From positions 28,483 through 92,482 of the forward strand of contig CAXHZN010000005.1 in assembly GCA_964022365.1 (NCBI GenBank): 64,000 nucleotides of DNA, in the 5' to 3' direction. Of the stretch, positions 7,954-18,854 are shown in pieces; positions within the stretch are counted from its first letter, which is position 1; each line of letters opens with the position of its first letter. Position numbers and translations under genes: made by a program. The notes under the pieces are model-generated. The model did no database searches, was not told where the DNA came from, and saw nothing but the letters and a program-made list of their open reading frames with translations. The DNA comes from CAJXJP01 sp964022365. Lineage in GTDB: Bacteria > Patescibacteriota > Gracilibacteria > BD1-5 > UBA6164.

Positions 7954-10860
7954 ATGGAAATTTTTTCAAATCTATGAGCAGCTTTTGCTGTTGGTTTTGC
8001 TTGTATAGGGGTAGCAATTGGTCAATGATATTTGACAATGAAAGCAATGAAAACGATTGGGAGAAATCCTAAAATGCACACGTTTTATCTCACAATTGCT
8101 ATTTTAGGAATTGCTCTGGTAGAATCAGCAGCTATTTATGGTCTCATCATGTGATTTCAAATTTTAACTTCGCCAGATATTTCTACGTTTACAGCTTTAT
8201 GAATTTGATTTGCTGTTTGATTATCAGGTTTATGAGTCTGAATTTGAGAAGGGAAGATGATAGAATGAGCATTTAATGCTATGAATAAAGATCCAGAAAA
8301 TAAAAATAAACTCATGACTTATATGATTTTATTTTTAGCACTGATTGAATCAGCTGCAATTTATGGATTAGTAGTTTGATATCAATTATTATCAGGAGCA
8401 GACATTTCTTGAATATGAGCACTTGCAGCTTGATTAGCTATTTGATTATCATGATTATGAGTTGCTATTTGAGAATGAATTTTAGCAAAAAAATGTTTAG
8501 AAGTTATTTCTGTAGATAGAAATAACTGAGGTTTTTACATAACTCTGTGAGTGCTATGAATTGCATTAGTTGAATCTGCAGCTATATATTGACTTATAGT
8601 AGCATTTAACATAATATCACTTAATCCAGATAATTTTGGAATTATTTGATCTGCGTTAGCGGTAGGAATTTGAGCAATATGAGTCTGAATTTGAGAATGA
8701 AACATGATAAGTGGAGCATTAGAAGCCATTAAAAATAATCCTAAAAATAAAGCAAAAATACTTACCTATATGATTTTATTTGTTGCTCTTATAGAATCAG
8801 CAGCAATTTATGGGTTGATTATAGCGTTTTGAATTATTTCAAATCCTGATGCACTCAATATAGGAATGATTTGAGCATGACTAGCAATCGGATTGGCTGG
8901 TTTATGAGTAGCTCTTGGTGAATCATATGTTGCTAAGAATGCGATTGAAAATATTTCAAAAGATGAAAAAAATACAAATTTTTACCTTACCCTTGCTATT
9001 TTATGAATTGCATTAGTAGAATCAGCAGCTATTTATGGTTTAATTATTTCATTAAATATAATCAGTAATCCTGAAATTTGATGAGCGCTTATTTGAGCAT
9101 GATTGGCAATTGGGTTAGCTGGTTTATGAGTCTGAATTTGAGAGTGAAAAATGGTGAGTGGAGCAATTAACGGGGCACTTAAAAATCCTAAAATAAAGTC
9201 TCAGTTATTAACCTATATGATTTTATTTTTAGCTCTTATAGAATCAGCAGCTATTTATGGATTGATTGTGTCATTTCAAATTATATCAGTTGAGAGCCTT
9301 GATATTTATATAGCTATTGCTATTTGATTAACTATTTGACTTGCAGGATTATGAGTGTGAATCTGAGAATGATTATTAGCAAATAAATCACTAGAAAGTG
9401 TTGCAAATGATCCTCAAAATCAAAAATTTTATCTCGTTTCAACTATATTGTTTATCGCTCTTGTCGAATCTGCGGCGATTTATGCATTAGTGATGAGTTT
9501 TCAATTATTTCAAAATGCTCAAATTACTTTTGCTTGATTGTGAATTGCTACCAGTGTATGATTAGCATGATTATGAGTTGGTGTTGCTGAGTGAATCCTT
9601 TCTAGTAAATCACTTGAAATGATGGGAGAAAATCCAAAATCAAAAAATATGTTATTAACTATTACAATTTTATGAATTGCGCTCGTTGAGTCAGTAGCTA
9701 TTTATGGATTAATAATTGGTTTTCAAATTATTTGAACACAATCACTTGATGGATTTTCAGCCATAGCTATGTGATTAGCGATTTGATTAACATGATTATG
9801 AGTTGCTTATTGAGAATGAAAGCTTGTGCAAGCCACTATTTCTTCAATTGCGCATCATCCAGAAAATAAAAATAAACTTATCCCATTTATGGTTTTATTT
9901 TTAGCATTGATTGAATCAGCTGCGATATATTGATTAGTAATAGCTTTTCAAATATTTGCTTGAGGAGATTTTGGCTTTGGTATTATTTGAGTAGCCTTAG
10001 CTGTTTGACTCGCTTGATTGTGAGTATGAATTTGAGAATGATTATTAGCAAATAAATCTATTCAATATATTGCGAATGATTATAAAAATTCTTCTTTTTA
10101 TCTTGTGGTGACGATTTTATCAATTGCTCTTGTTGAATCCGCAGCAATATATGGTTTAATTATCTCTGTTCAATTATTGAGTACAGCAAATATTTCTGAC
10201 TTATGACTTATTTGAGCTGGTTTAGCGATCGGTCTTACGTGACTGTGAGTGTGAATTTGAGAATGATATATGGTAAGATGAGCACTCGATTCTATTCGTT
10301 TGAATCCAAAATATAGAAAAAAAATATTAGTCTACATGATTTTATTTATCGCGCTTGTTGAATCTGTTGCTATATATTGACTCGTTGTTTCAACTCAAAT
10401 TTTAACACAACCTGATTTAGTTTGAGTGTTAGCTATTGCTGCAGCTTTATCAATCGGTCTAGGTTGAATTTGAGTCGCAATTTGAGAATGATTTTTATTA
10501 CATAATGCGCTTGATGTAATTGGAAAAAATCCAAAATTTCAATCATTATTTCTTACAACTTCTATTTTATCAGTTGCTTTAGTTGAATCTGCTGCAATTT
10601 ATTCATTAGTGATTGCATTTGAAATATTATGATTTGATCCTGCAAATACTCTGATTACTTTGTGAGCTGGTATATCAGTTTGATTAGCTGCACTTTGAGC
10701 TGGTATTTGAGAATGAATGCTTTCATGGTGAACTCTTAGCAGTATGTACAGAAATCCACATGAAAAATCAAGAGATTTAGCTTTTATGGTATTATTTATT
10801 GCACTTATTGAAGTTTTAGCAATTTATGGTCTAATAGTTTCATTACAAATTTTGTCATAA
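7954..10860 (+). CDS. Fused 13-hairpin ATP synthase c-subunit (proteolipid)
   Basis: One uninterrupted code-25 frame of 968 residues made of 13 tandem copies (about 74 residues each) of the two-helix c-subunit of F-type ATP synthase. Each copy has a Gly-rich helix 1 (GLAGLGVGIGEG type), a polar loop (often NP) and a helix 2 ending in LVESAAIYG. The ion-binding carboxylate in helix 2 is present in all 13. Twelve have E-S, the last has E-V. Helix 1 has Gln in copy 1 and Glu in copies 2-13 at the ligand position. Normal bacterial c-subunits have one hairpin (about 80 residues). The gene lies before atpB but between its own terminators. By my count about 92 glycines are written UGA. It could be an alternative rotor or a diverged paralogue. 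Confidence 0.92.
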
Positions 10861-10888
10861 TAATAAAATTAAAAATCTTTTAGCAGTC

Positions 10889-10918
10889 AAAAGAAGTATG
10901 TAAAAATACTTCTTTTTT
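10889..10918 (+). terminator. Terminator after the 13-hairpin c-subunit gene
   Basis: AAAAGAAGTAT paired with ATACTTCTTTT and six T. It separates the 13-hairpin gene from the atp operon. Confidence 0.8.
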
Positions 10919-10933
10919 GATGTTAAAAAATAT

Positions 10934-10961
10934 TTGCAATATTACTTTTTATTCATATACT
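10934..10961 (+). promoter_or_regulatory. Promoter of the ATP synthase operon
   Basis: TTGCAA and TATACT separated by 16 bases, downstream of a terminator and 34 bases before the atpB start. Confidence 0.55.
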
Positions 10962-10994
10962 CCTAGCGTTTTTAGATTTAACATTTATGTATAT

Positions 10995-11816
10995 ATGCAA
11001 AACCTTTTACCGGAAATTTGGGAACAGTTTGTGTGAGTATATACGCATCCTTGAGTATTTGTCGGACTTCTGACAATACTTGCGTTACTCATATTTTTAT
11101 TCCTAGGATTAAAGACATTTAGAAATTCTAGTTTTGTGGTATTTTTTGAAATGTTTTTCGAGAAAGTTTTCGAATTTTTCGAAGATATACTTGGAAAAGA
11201 AGAAAAAAGATGGACAAAAATTTATATAACACTTATGTTTTTTATAATTTTATTATCAAACGTAGTTGGAGTATTTTTAGAATTTTTCTTAAATATTTTT
11301 GGTCATGATTTAGAACATTATATTCTAATTCCTACAGCTGATATTAACTTTAATGTAGCTATGGCTATTATCTGAGTTATTATAGTTATTTATGAACAAT
11401 TTAAGCATTTAGGGTTTTTAAAAGCTTTATATGAATACGTACCTTTTGCAGGAAAAAATTACATCCCATATGAAAAAGGAAAAATGCCAGCTTATATTGA
11501 TTATCCATTATTCGTTTTAGTGAAAATATTTGATATTGTTATTTCTTTATTCTTATGAGCTTTAGAAATAATTGGTCACTTTGCTAAAATTATATCTCTT
11601 TCATTCCGTTTATTTGGGAATGTAACTTCAGGAGGTTTATTAATGGTTATGTTAGTTGGAGCTGTTTCAGCACTTACCACAAGTCTTGTTGGTTTTGATT
11701 TCCCAATTATTGGGCCAATTATTCTCCATTTACAAGCAATGTTGGTAGCGCTTATACAAGCTTTAGTATTTCCACTTCTTATTGCAATCTTTATTAAAGT
11801 TGCAAAAGTACACTAA
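10995..11816 (+). CDS. atpB: ATP synthase F0 subunit a
   Basis: The 273-residue membrane subunit that forms the ion half-channels against the c-ring. The essential arginine of the fourth-helix motif is present (SLSFRLFGN, R205), and the C-terminal helix motif LVALIQALVFPLLIAIFI is typical. There are several hydrophobic helices from about residue 18 on. A charged stretch (FFEKVFEFFEDILGKEEKRW) lies after helix 1. The start is the ATG after ATATAT; there is no clear Shine-Dalgarno sequence. Only four UGA codons are used, in the N-terminal and central parts. It heads the operon. Confidence 0.95.
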
Positions 11817-11848
11817 TAAAAAATTTATAACTTAATAATTTGGTTTAT

Positions 11849-13195
11849 ATGGAAAATTTACTTCATTATATTGGACCTGGTTTAGCTGTTGGGCTTGCTG
11901 GTATCGGTGTTGCCATCGGTCAAGGTCTTCTTGCAAAAAGAGCTGTTGAAGTAATTGGTAAAAGAAAAGAAATGATGTCTTTTCTATTAACAGTTACAAT
12001 CTTAGGTATTGCACTTGTAGAATCAGCTGCAATCTACGGTTTAATTGTTGCATTCAAAACACTTTCAACAGAAGCTATTTCTTTAACTGCTTCAATTGGT
12101 GTTGGTTTAGCAATAGGTCTTACTGGTCTTGGTGCTGGTATTGGGGAAGGGAAATTAATTGCAGGAGCTATATCTGCAATTGATAGAAACCCAGAAGCAA
12201 AAGGTAAAATAATGACTTTCATGGTTTTATTTATCGCACTTGTAGAATCAGCTGCAATCTACGGTTTAGTTGTTGCTTTTACTATCTTAGGTCAAGAATC
12301 ATTTTCAAATGAAGCTTTTCTTGGTATGGGTATGGCAATCGGTTTTGCTGGTTTAGGTGTTGCTATTGGTGAAGGTATTCTTGCTGAAAAAGCAATGGAA
12401 ATGATGGGAAAAAGAGAAAAAATGATGTCTTTCTTCCTTACTGTTACTATTTTAGGAATCGCACTTGTAGAATCAGCTGCCATTTATGGTTTAGTTGTAG
12501 CATTTGACGTTGTTGGTAAAAACTTAGATCTTATCGCTGCTTCAGCTGCTGGTTTAGCAATTGGTTTAGCTGGTTTAGGTGCTGGTATTGGTGAAGGTAT
12601 TCTTGTTTCAGGTGCTATGAAGGCAATGGCAAGAAACCCACAAATCAAATGAAAAATTCTTACATTTATGGTACTATTTGTTGCATTAGTAGAAGTAACT
12701 GCCATTTATGGGTTAATTATTGCATTTAAAATTTCTGGTGGAGTAGAAGTTGCTGAATCGCTTGTATATCTAGGTTCTGGTTTAGCTATTGGTTTAGCTG
12801 GTCTTGGTGTAGGTATTGGGAGAGGATATCTTTCTGAAGAAGCACTTAATATTATGGGGAAAAATCCAAAAATGATTTCTTTTCTATTAACTGTTTCAAT
12901 CTTAGGGGTAGCCTTAGTAGAATCAGCTGCAATCTATGCTTTAGTAGTTGCTTTCCAAATTCTAGAAGCTGACGCACTACAAGGTGTTGCTGCTGTAGGT
13001 GCTGGTTTAGCAATTGGTTTAGCTGGTTTAGGTGCTGGTGTTGGGGAAGGTTTATTGATTAAAGGTGCTGTAAAAGGTATGAATCAATCTCCAGAATCTA
13101 AAGGAAAAATAATGGCATTTATGGTATTATTTGTTGCTCTTGTAGAAGTAGTAGCAATATATTGACTTATTATTGCTTTTAATATTATTGGATAA
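11849..13195 (+). CDS. atpE: Fused 6-hairpin ATP synthase subunit c
   Basis: A 448-residue protein of six c-subunit hairpins in one chain, in the normal atpE position between atpB and atpF. The helix 2 carboxylate is present six times: E-S in copies 1, 2, 3 and 5, E-V in 4 and 6. At the helix 1 ligand position there is Gln in copy 1, Glu in 2, 3, 4 and 6, and Arg in copy 5 (GVGIGRG). E-S with a Tyr four residues later is the sodium-binding pattern of c-rings, and Glu in helix 1 resembles the two-carboxylate site of Fusobacterium nucleatum. Only two glycines are UGA. A TTG three codons upstream is a less likely start. Two copies would give a 12-site ring. Confidence 0.93.
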
Positions 13196-13221
13196 TTATT
13201 TATTAAATTTAATACTCTATT

Positions 13222-13692
13222 ATGGATGATTTAAAATTAGGAGTTGTAATTGCTCAAATTATAAACTTCGGAATTCTGTTTTTTCTTTTCAAGCATTTCT
13301 TGTGAGAAAAAATAGTTAAAGCAATCGAAGAACGTAGAGCTCATCTACAAAAATTTGATAATGCAGAACAACAAGTAAGAGAAAAAGAAGAAGAAGCAAA
13401 ACTAAAAGCTGATTCTATCATAAATGAAGCAAGAAATAAATCTGCTGAAATTACAAAAAATGCAGATGAAATTGCAAAACAAAATATTGAAAAATCTAAA
13501 CAAAAAGCTGAAATGGAAGCTAATTCTATTGTTTCAAATGCTCAATCAAGTATGGAGAAAGAAAGACTTTCAATGATGGGGGAAATAAAAACTAAAGTGG
13601 TAGATCTTTCATTAAGGCTCAATAAAAAAATGTTTTCAAAAGAATCTGCAAATAAAGATTTTATGGAAAAAGAATTAGAATCTTTAAAATAA
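13222..13692 (+). CDS. atpF: ATP synthase F0 subunit b
   Basis: A 156-residue peripheral-stalk protein: one N-terminal membrane helix (VVIAQIINFGILFFLFKHFLG, about residues 6-26) followed by KAIEERRAHLQKF and a long charged coiled coil of Glu, Lys, Ala and Gln. Its length matches the family. It lies 26 bases after atpE and 15 before atpH. Confidence 0.93.
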
Positions 13693-13707
13693 TAACTAAA
13701 TAAATTT

Positions 13708-14073
13708 ATGGATACAATTGCTTTATCAGATAAAATAAAAGATCTTGATGCTATGCAATTACAATCTTTATTAAAAGAATTAAAATTGTATCAAAATCTT
13801 TCTACACAATTATGAAAAAGAGGGCAAGAATTATTTCATAGAAATAAAGAATGAAAAAAATTATTTCAAGTGGAATATTTCCCAGTTTTATGAGAAGAAT
13901 CTGCATGGGAAGAAGCTCAAGTTGTGTTTAAAAAAGTATTTTGAGAAACACTTGATAAACAATCAGTTACATTTATTGAAAACTCAAATCTCGGTTGAGG
14001 GATGAAAGTTTATATGGATGATTCAATGGTTGACTTAAGTTTTTCAAAAATCGAAAAAATTATTAAAAAATAA
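13708..14073 (+). CDS. atpH: ATP synthase subunit delta, short form
   Basis: A 121-residue protein in the atpH position. Its C-terminal part (FIENSNLGGGMKVYMDDSMVD, then LSFSKIEKI) matches the end of delta/OSCP subunits, which anchor the b-stalk to the top of F1. The usual length is about 180 residues, and the N-terminal six-helix bundle that binds alpha is largely missing or too diverged to recognise. Eight UGA-Gly codons are used. The assignment rests on the C-terminal motif and the gene order. Confidence 0.75.
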
Positions 14074-14096
14074 ATTTACTCTTTTATATATATTTT

Positions 14097-15602
14097 ATGT
14101 CAAACGACTTATTAAAAAATATTATAAGTGAAATCGAAACTAAAATTGATTCTACTGATGTAAAACCAGAAGTAGAAAATATCGGTGAAGTTTTTTACTT
14201 AGGTGATGGTGTTGCAAAAGTTTCTGGATTAAGAAATGTTGCGTATAATGAAGTAGTTGAATTTGATTCAGGTGCAAAAGGTATTGCTCTAAATCTTGAA
14301 GAACATTACGTAGGTATTGTTATTCTTGAAGGTTTTCAAAAAATTACAGAAGGTGAAAAAGTAAAAGCTTCTGGAAAAGTATTAGAAGTACCAGTTGGTC
14401 CTCAAATGGTTGGGAGAGTAGTTGATGCTCTTGGGAATCCTATTGATGGTCTTGGTGAAATTAAAACAACTGAATCATATCCAGTTGAAAGAGTAGCTAC
14501 TGGTGTAATGGCTAGAAAATCAGTTCATGAACCACTTGAAACAGGTATTAAAGCAGTTGATGCGTTAGTTCCAGTTGGGAGAGGTCAAAGAGAACTTATT
14601 ATCGGTGATAGACAAACTGGGAAAACTCAAGTTGCTATTGATGCTATTTTAAACCAAAAAGGTCAAGGTGTAACTTGTGTATACGTTGCTATTGGTCAAA
14701 AAGAATCAAAAGTTGCAAGAATTATCAATGAATTAACTAAAAGAGGTGCAATGGAATATACAATTGTAGTTACAGCAGGAGCTTCTGATCCAGCTGCAAT
14801 GCAATATTTATCTCCATATGCAGGGTGTGCTATGGCAGAATATTTCATGTTTAATGGTCAACATTCATTAATTGTATATGATGATCTTACTAAACAAGCA
14901 AATGCTTACAGAGAAATGTCATTATTACTTAGAAGACCACCAGGTAGAGAAGCTTACCCAGGGGATGTTTTCTATACTCACTCTAGATTATTAGAAAGAT
15001 CTTCTAAATTAAATGATCAATTAGGGGCTGGTTCTATGACTGCGCTTCCAATTGTAGAAACTCAAGCAGGAGATGTTTCTGCTTATATTCCTACAAATGT
15101 AATTTCAATTACTGATGGTCAAATTTTCTTAGAATCTGATTTATTTAATTCTGGTCAAAAACCAGCAATTAATGTAGGTTTATCAGTTTCAAGAGTTGGT
15201 GGTGCTGCACAAATTAAAGGGATGAAAAAAGTATCAGGTACTTTAAAATTAGATCTTGCTCAATATAGAGAATTAGCTGCATTTTCTCAATTTGCTTCAG
15301 ACTTAGATGCTGGAACAAAAGCTCAATTAGATAGAGGGGAAAGAATGATGGAATTATTAAAACAAGGTGTTTACGCTCCAGTTTCAGTTCCAAAACAAAT
15401 TTGTTCAATCTATGCAGGTGCAAAAGGATACTTAGATCAAATCTCTGTAGCAAACGTTACAAAATTTGAACAAGATTTATACACTGCTTTAGAAGATGAA
15501 AAAACTGTTTTAGAAGCTATTACAAAAGAAAAATTAATTTCTGATGATAGTGAAGCTAAATTAAAAGAAATCATTAATAAAATGGTTGAAATCAATAAAT
15601 AA
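14097..15602 (+). CDS. atpA: ATP synthase F1 subunit alpha
   Basis: A 501-residue non-catalytic nucleotide-binding subunit. The Walker A motif GDRQTGKT is at residues 170-177, and LIVYDDLTKQ and the arginine-finger region PAINVGLSVSRVGG are intact. The length is normal. Not one UGA codon is used, in contrast with most genes around it, which fits a highly expressed gene avoiding this codon. Confidence 0.98.
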   Translation: MSNDLLKNIISEIETKIDSTDVKPEVENIGEVFYLGDGVAKVSGLRNVAYNEVVEFDSGAKGIALNLEEHYVGIVILEGFQKITEGEKVKASGKVLEVPVGPQMVGRVVDALGNPIDGLGEIKTTESYPVERVATGVMARKSVHEPLETGIKAVDALVPVGRGQRELIIGDRQTGKTQVAIDAILNQKGQGVTCVYVAIGQKESKVARIINELTKRGAMEYTIVVTAGASDPAAMQYLSPYAGCAMAEYFMFNGQHSLIVYDDLTKQANAYREMSLLLRRPPGREAYPGDVFYTHSRLLERSSKLNDQLGAGSMTALPIVETQAGDVSAYIPTNVISITDGQIFLESDLFNSGQKPAINVGLSVSRVGGAAQIKGMKKVSGTLKLDLAQYRELAAFSQFASDLDAGTKAQLDRGERMMELLKQGVYAPVSVPKQICSIYAGAKGYLDQISVANVTKFEQDLYTALEDEKTVLEAITKEKLISDDSEAKLKEIINKMVEINK

Positions 15603-15619
15603 TAACCAGAATAATTTTT

Positions 15620-16531
15620 ATGTCTAACGCTAAAGAGATAAAAAGAAAGATCTGATCAATTAAAAATACAGGTAAAATTACTAAAGCAATGGAGCTTATT
15701 TCAACTGTAAAGATGAAAAAAGCTCAAGATCTTGCTTTAGGGAAAAGAGAATTTGTATTGGAAATGCTTAAGATTTTTCTAAGAGTTGAAGGGTTTTTAG
15801 ATGATTTTCCTTTATTTAATGAAGGAAAATGAGATAAAACTCTCGCTTTGGTTATAACTTCTAACAAAGGTCTTTGTGGAGGTTATAATGTAAACGTTAT
15901 GAAACAAGTAAATAAATACGTAAAAGATACTGGGGAAGATTTAGAGTTTATTGCTATCGGGAAAAAAGCTGCAAATTTTGTAGCAAAAACTGGAAATAAA
16001 CTTGTAGCTGATTTTTCAGCTGATTTCACAGATAATATTGAACCATTATTTACAAAAAATATTTCAAAATTATATAAAGATGAATTTTTATCTGGAAAAT
16101 ATAAAAAAGTTGTAGTTTTCTACAATCATTATATTAATACTATTAAACAAGTTCCAGTTGCAAAAGTTTCTCTTCCAATTGATTCAAAAGAAATAAAAAC
16201 GTATCTAACAAAGATTGTTGAAGATTATGTTGATCTTGAAAAAGAAATTGAGTCACTCGGAGATATTTATAACTATGATCTAGAACCAACTCCAGAAGCA
16301 CTTGCTAATGAAGTTATTCCTATGATTTTAGATATGATTTTCTACGATATAATTTTAGAAGCAAAAGCATCTGAACATTCTTCAAGAATGATTGCGATGA
16401 AAAATGCAAAAGATTCAGCGAAAAAAATCTCTGATAAACTTACACTTCAATATAATAAAGCCAGACAAGCTATTATTACTCAAGAAGTATCAGAAATTTC
16501 AGCTGGTGTAGAAGCAATGAAAGATGTATAG
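15620..16531 (+). CDS. atpG: ATP synthase F1 subunit gamma
   Basis: The 303-residue central rotor shaft. The N-terminal helix contains IKNTGKITKAMELISTVKMKKA, and the C-terminal helix LxASEHSSRMIAMKNAKDSA pairs with it. The central domain has the conserved SNKGLCGGYN. Two UGA-Gly codons occur near the N-terminus. It follows atpA by 17 bases. Confidence 0.96.
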
Positions 16532-16591
16532 TATCTTTACATTAACAAAAAAAATATTATTATTCATATAATTATTATTAATTTTGTTATT

Positions 16592-16927
16592 ATGAATATT
16601 GTAATTATCGCTTTAAAATCATTTGTAAATGTTATTCTATTTTGTTTTTACAGTTTGGTTGCTATTTTTTTAGAAAATTTTATTTTCTGATTAATTTTAA
16701 CAAAACTTTTAGATAAAACGGTTCCAGGAAGTGAAAATCCTATACATTTGCAACTAGCAGTTTTTACTATAATTCTAACGTTCATTATCACATTTTTCTT
16801 AAGAAAATATTTATATTTAGCAATAAATTTAAATATTTTAAAAAATACTGATACATCAGATAAAAAAACATCTGATAACTCAGAAGAAGAAAAAATGGAA
16901 ATTTTTATAGATAAAGAAATAAAATAA
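16592..16927 (+). CDS. Unknown small membrane protein inside the atp operon
   Basis: Not recognised. The 111-residue protein has two predicted membrane segments (about residues 8-45 as one long hydrophobic region containing ENFIFGLILT, and about 57-75, LAVFTIILTFIITFFL) and a hydrophilic, Lys/Asp/Ser-rich C-terminal tail. It lies between atpG and atpD, where other bacteria have no gene. It is not AtpI-like by position. It may be an accessory of this unusual ATP synthase or simply a hitch-hiker. Confidence 0.7.
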
Positions 16928-16965
16928 AAATATCAAAATAATTTTATAAAATTACCAAACAACAA

Positions 16966-18366
16966 ATGAAAATTTGAAAAATTACTAAAATCGTTTGAGT
17001 AGTAATCGACGTTAAATTTGAGGGGACACAAGTTCCAGCAATTTACGATGCTCTTGAAGTAAAAGGGAGTGAAGAAAAGGTTGTTCTAGAAGTTCAACAA
17101 CAACTCGGTGATGGAGTAGTGAGAACTATTGCTATGAATACTGTAGATGGTCTAAAAAGAGGAATGGAAGTAGAATCTACTGAAAATCCTATTAGAGTAC
17201 CAGTTGGTCAAGAAGTTTTAGGAAGAATGTTTAATGTAAACGGAGATCCTATTGATGATAAACCAAAACCAAAAACTGAATTTATGGATCCTATCCATAG
17301 AGAAGCACCAAAATTTGCTGATTTAACTACTTCTGCTGAAGTTTTTGAAACAGGGATTAAAGTAGTAGACCTTATCGCTCCGATGTTAAAAGGGGGGAAA
17401 GTAGGTTTATTTGGTGGTGCCGGTGTAGGTAAAACGGTTATTATGCAAGAACTTATCCATAATATCGCTCAAGGTCACGGAGGTTACTCAGTTGTTGCTG
17501 GTGTAGGTGAAAGAACAAGAGAAGGGAATGATTTATACCATGAAATGGAAGAATCAGGAGTTATTGATAAAACTGCAATGGTATTCGGTCAAATGAACGA
17601 AGCTCCAGGTCCAAGAGCAAGAGTTGCTCTTACAGGTTTAACAATGGCAGAACATTTCAGAGATAGAGAAAAAAGAGATGTATTATTATTTGTAGATAAT
17701 ATCTTCAGATTTACACAAGCAGGTTCAGAATTATCTGCACTTTTAGGTAGAATCCCTTCAGCTGTAGGGTATCAACCAACTCTTGCTACTGATATGGGTG
17801 CACTTCAAGAAAGAATTACTTCAACTAAAGATGGTTCAATCACTTCAGTTCAAGCAGTTTATGTTCCTGCAGATGATACAACAGATCCAGCTCCTGCTGC
17901 TACGTTTTCTCATTTAGATTCAACTATTGTATTAAATAGATCAATCGCAGAACTTGGTATTTACCCAGCTGTAGATCCTCTAGATTCATCTTCTACTGTT
18001 TTAGATCCTCAAGTTGTAGGTGAAGAACATTATAATGTTGCAAGAGCCGTTCAAAAAACTCTTCAAAAATATAAAGAATTACAAGATATTATTGCAATTC
18101 TTGGTATGGATGAATTATCTGACGAAGATAAATTAACAGTAAATAGAGCAAGAAAAATTAGAAATTTCTTATCTCAAGCATTTTACGTAGCTGAACAATT
18201 TACAGGTGCTCCTGGTGTTTATGCTAAATCTACTGATACTGTTTCAGGATTCAAAAAAATCTTAGATGGTGAAGTTGATTATATTCCAGAAAAATTCTTT
18301 ATGTATAAAGAAAATCTTGATAAAGTAATTGCTTCTTATAATAAATCTATTTCAGAAGAAAAATAA
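16966..18366 (+). CDS. atpD: ATP synthase F1 subunit beta
   Basis: The 466-residue catalytic subunit. The Walker A motif GGAGVGKT is at 150-157, GERTREGNDLY and the Walker B region DVLLFVDNIFRFTQAGSE follow, and the C-terminal ALGMDELSDED-type motif is present (as ILGMDELSDED). The start is the ATG at 16966: two UGA-Gly codons in the first 12 residues (MKIGKITKIVGVVIDVKF) restore the conserved N-terminal beta-barrel. The remaining sequence has no UGA. Confidence 0.98.
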
Positions 18367-18385
18367 TTTTTAAATATCAATACCA

Positions 18386-18814
18386 ATGAAATTAAAAATA
18401 TTATCATTTGGTTGAGAAGCTTTTTCTTCTGAAACTGTTTCTTCAGTTACCTTAATTACTGCAATTGGTGAAATCACTGTTTTAGATGATCATGCACCAC
18501 TTCTTACGAGTATTAAACCTTCAACTTTATATGTAGTGTATAAAGATCAACATGGTTTAGAAAAAAGAGAAGATTTTGCTGTAGGTTCTGGTGTAGTTGA
18601 AGTAAGTAACAGCAGTGTGAAAATCATGGCTGATATGCTCGTTGATGTAGATGATCTAGACTTAGATCAAGCTCAAAGAGCCAGAGAAGAAGCACTCCAA
18701 CTAATGGAACAATACAAAGATGCAAAAGATAGAGTTGATATGGAAAAATTCATTGAAGCTGAGGATATGTTACTCAAATCTATTGCTCAATTAAAACTTT
18801 GAAATCAAAAATAA
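18386..18814 (+). CDS. atpC: ATP synthase F1 subunit epsilon
   Basis: A 142-residue protein of normal length. The N-terminal beta-sandwich has the family motif ETVSSVTLITAIGEITVLDDH followed by APLLTSIKP, and the C-terminal part has two helices (DQAQRAREEAL and KFIEAEDMLLKSIAQLK). It is the last gene of the operon, before a strong terminator. Confidence 0.95.
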
Positions 18815-18844
18815 ACAAGATATTATATCTTGTTTATTTTTTTT
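18810..18844 (+). terminator. Terminator of the ATP synthase operon
   Basis: AATAAACAAGATA paired with TATCTTGTTTATT around TTA, then a T-run. It overlaps the atpC stop. Confidence 0.88.
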
Positions 18845-18854
18845 GTAAAAAACT

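Noticed and set aside
12034..12705. Minus-strand frames opposite atpE
   Set aside because: They are antisense shadows of Gly/Ala-rich helices with Pro/Ala/Ile repeats and no start signals.
7954..13195. Tandem array as an assembly collapse or expansion artefact
   Set aside because: The 13 and 6 hairpins differ clearly from each other at DNA level, the frames stay open to a single stop and the types alternate in order, which an artefact would not produce. Long reads would settle it.
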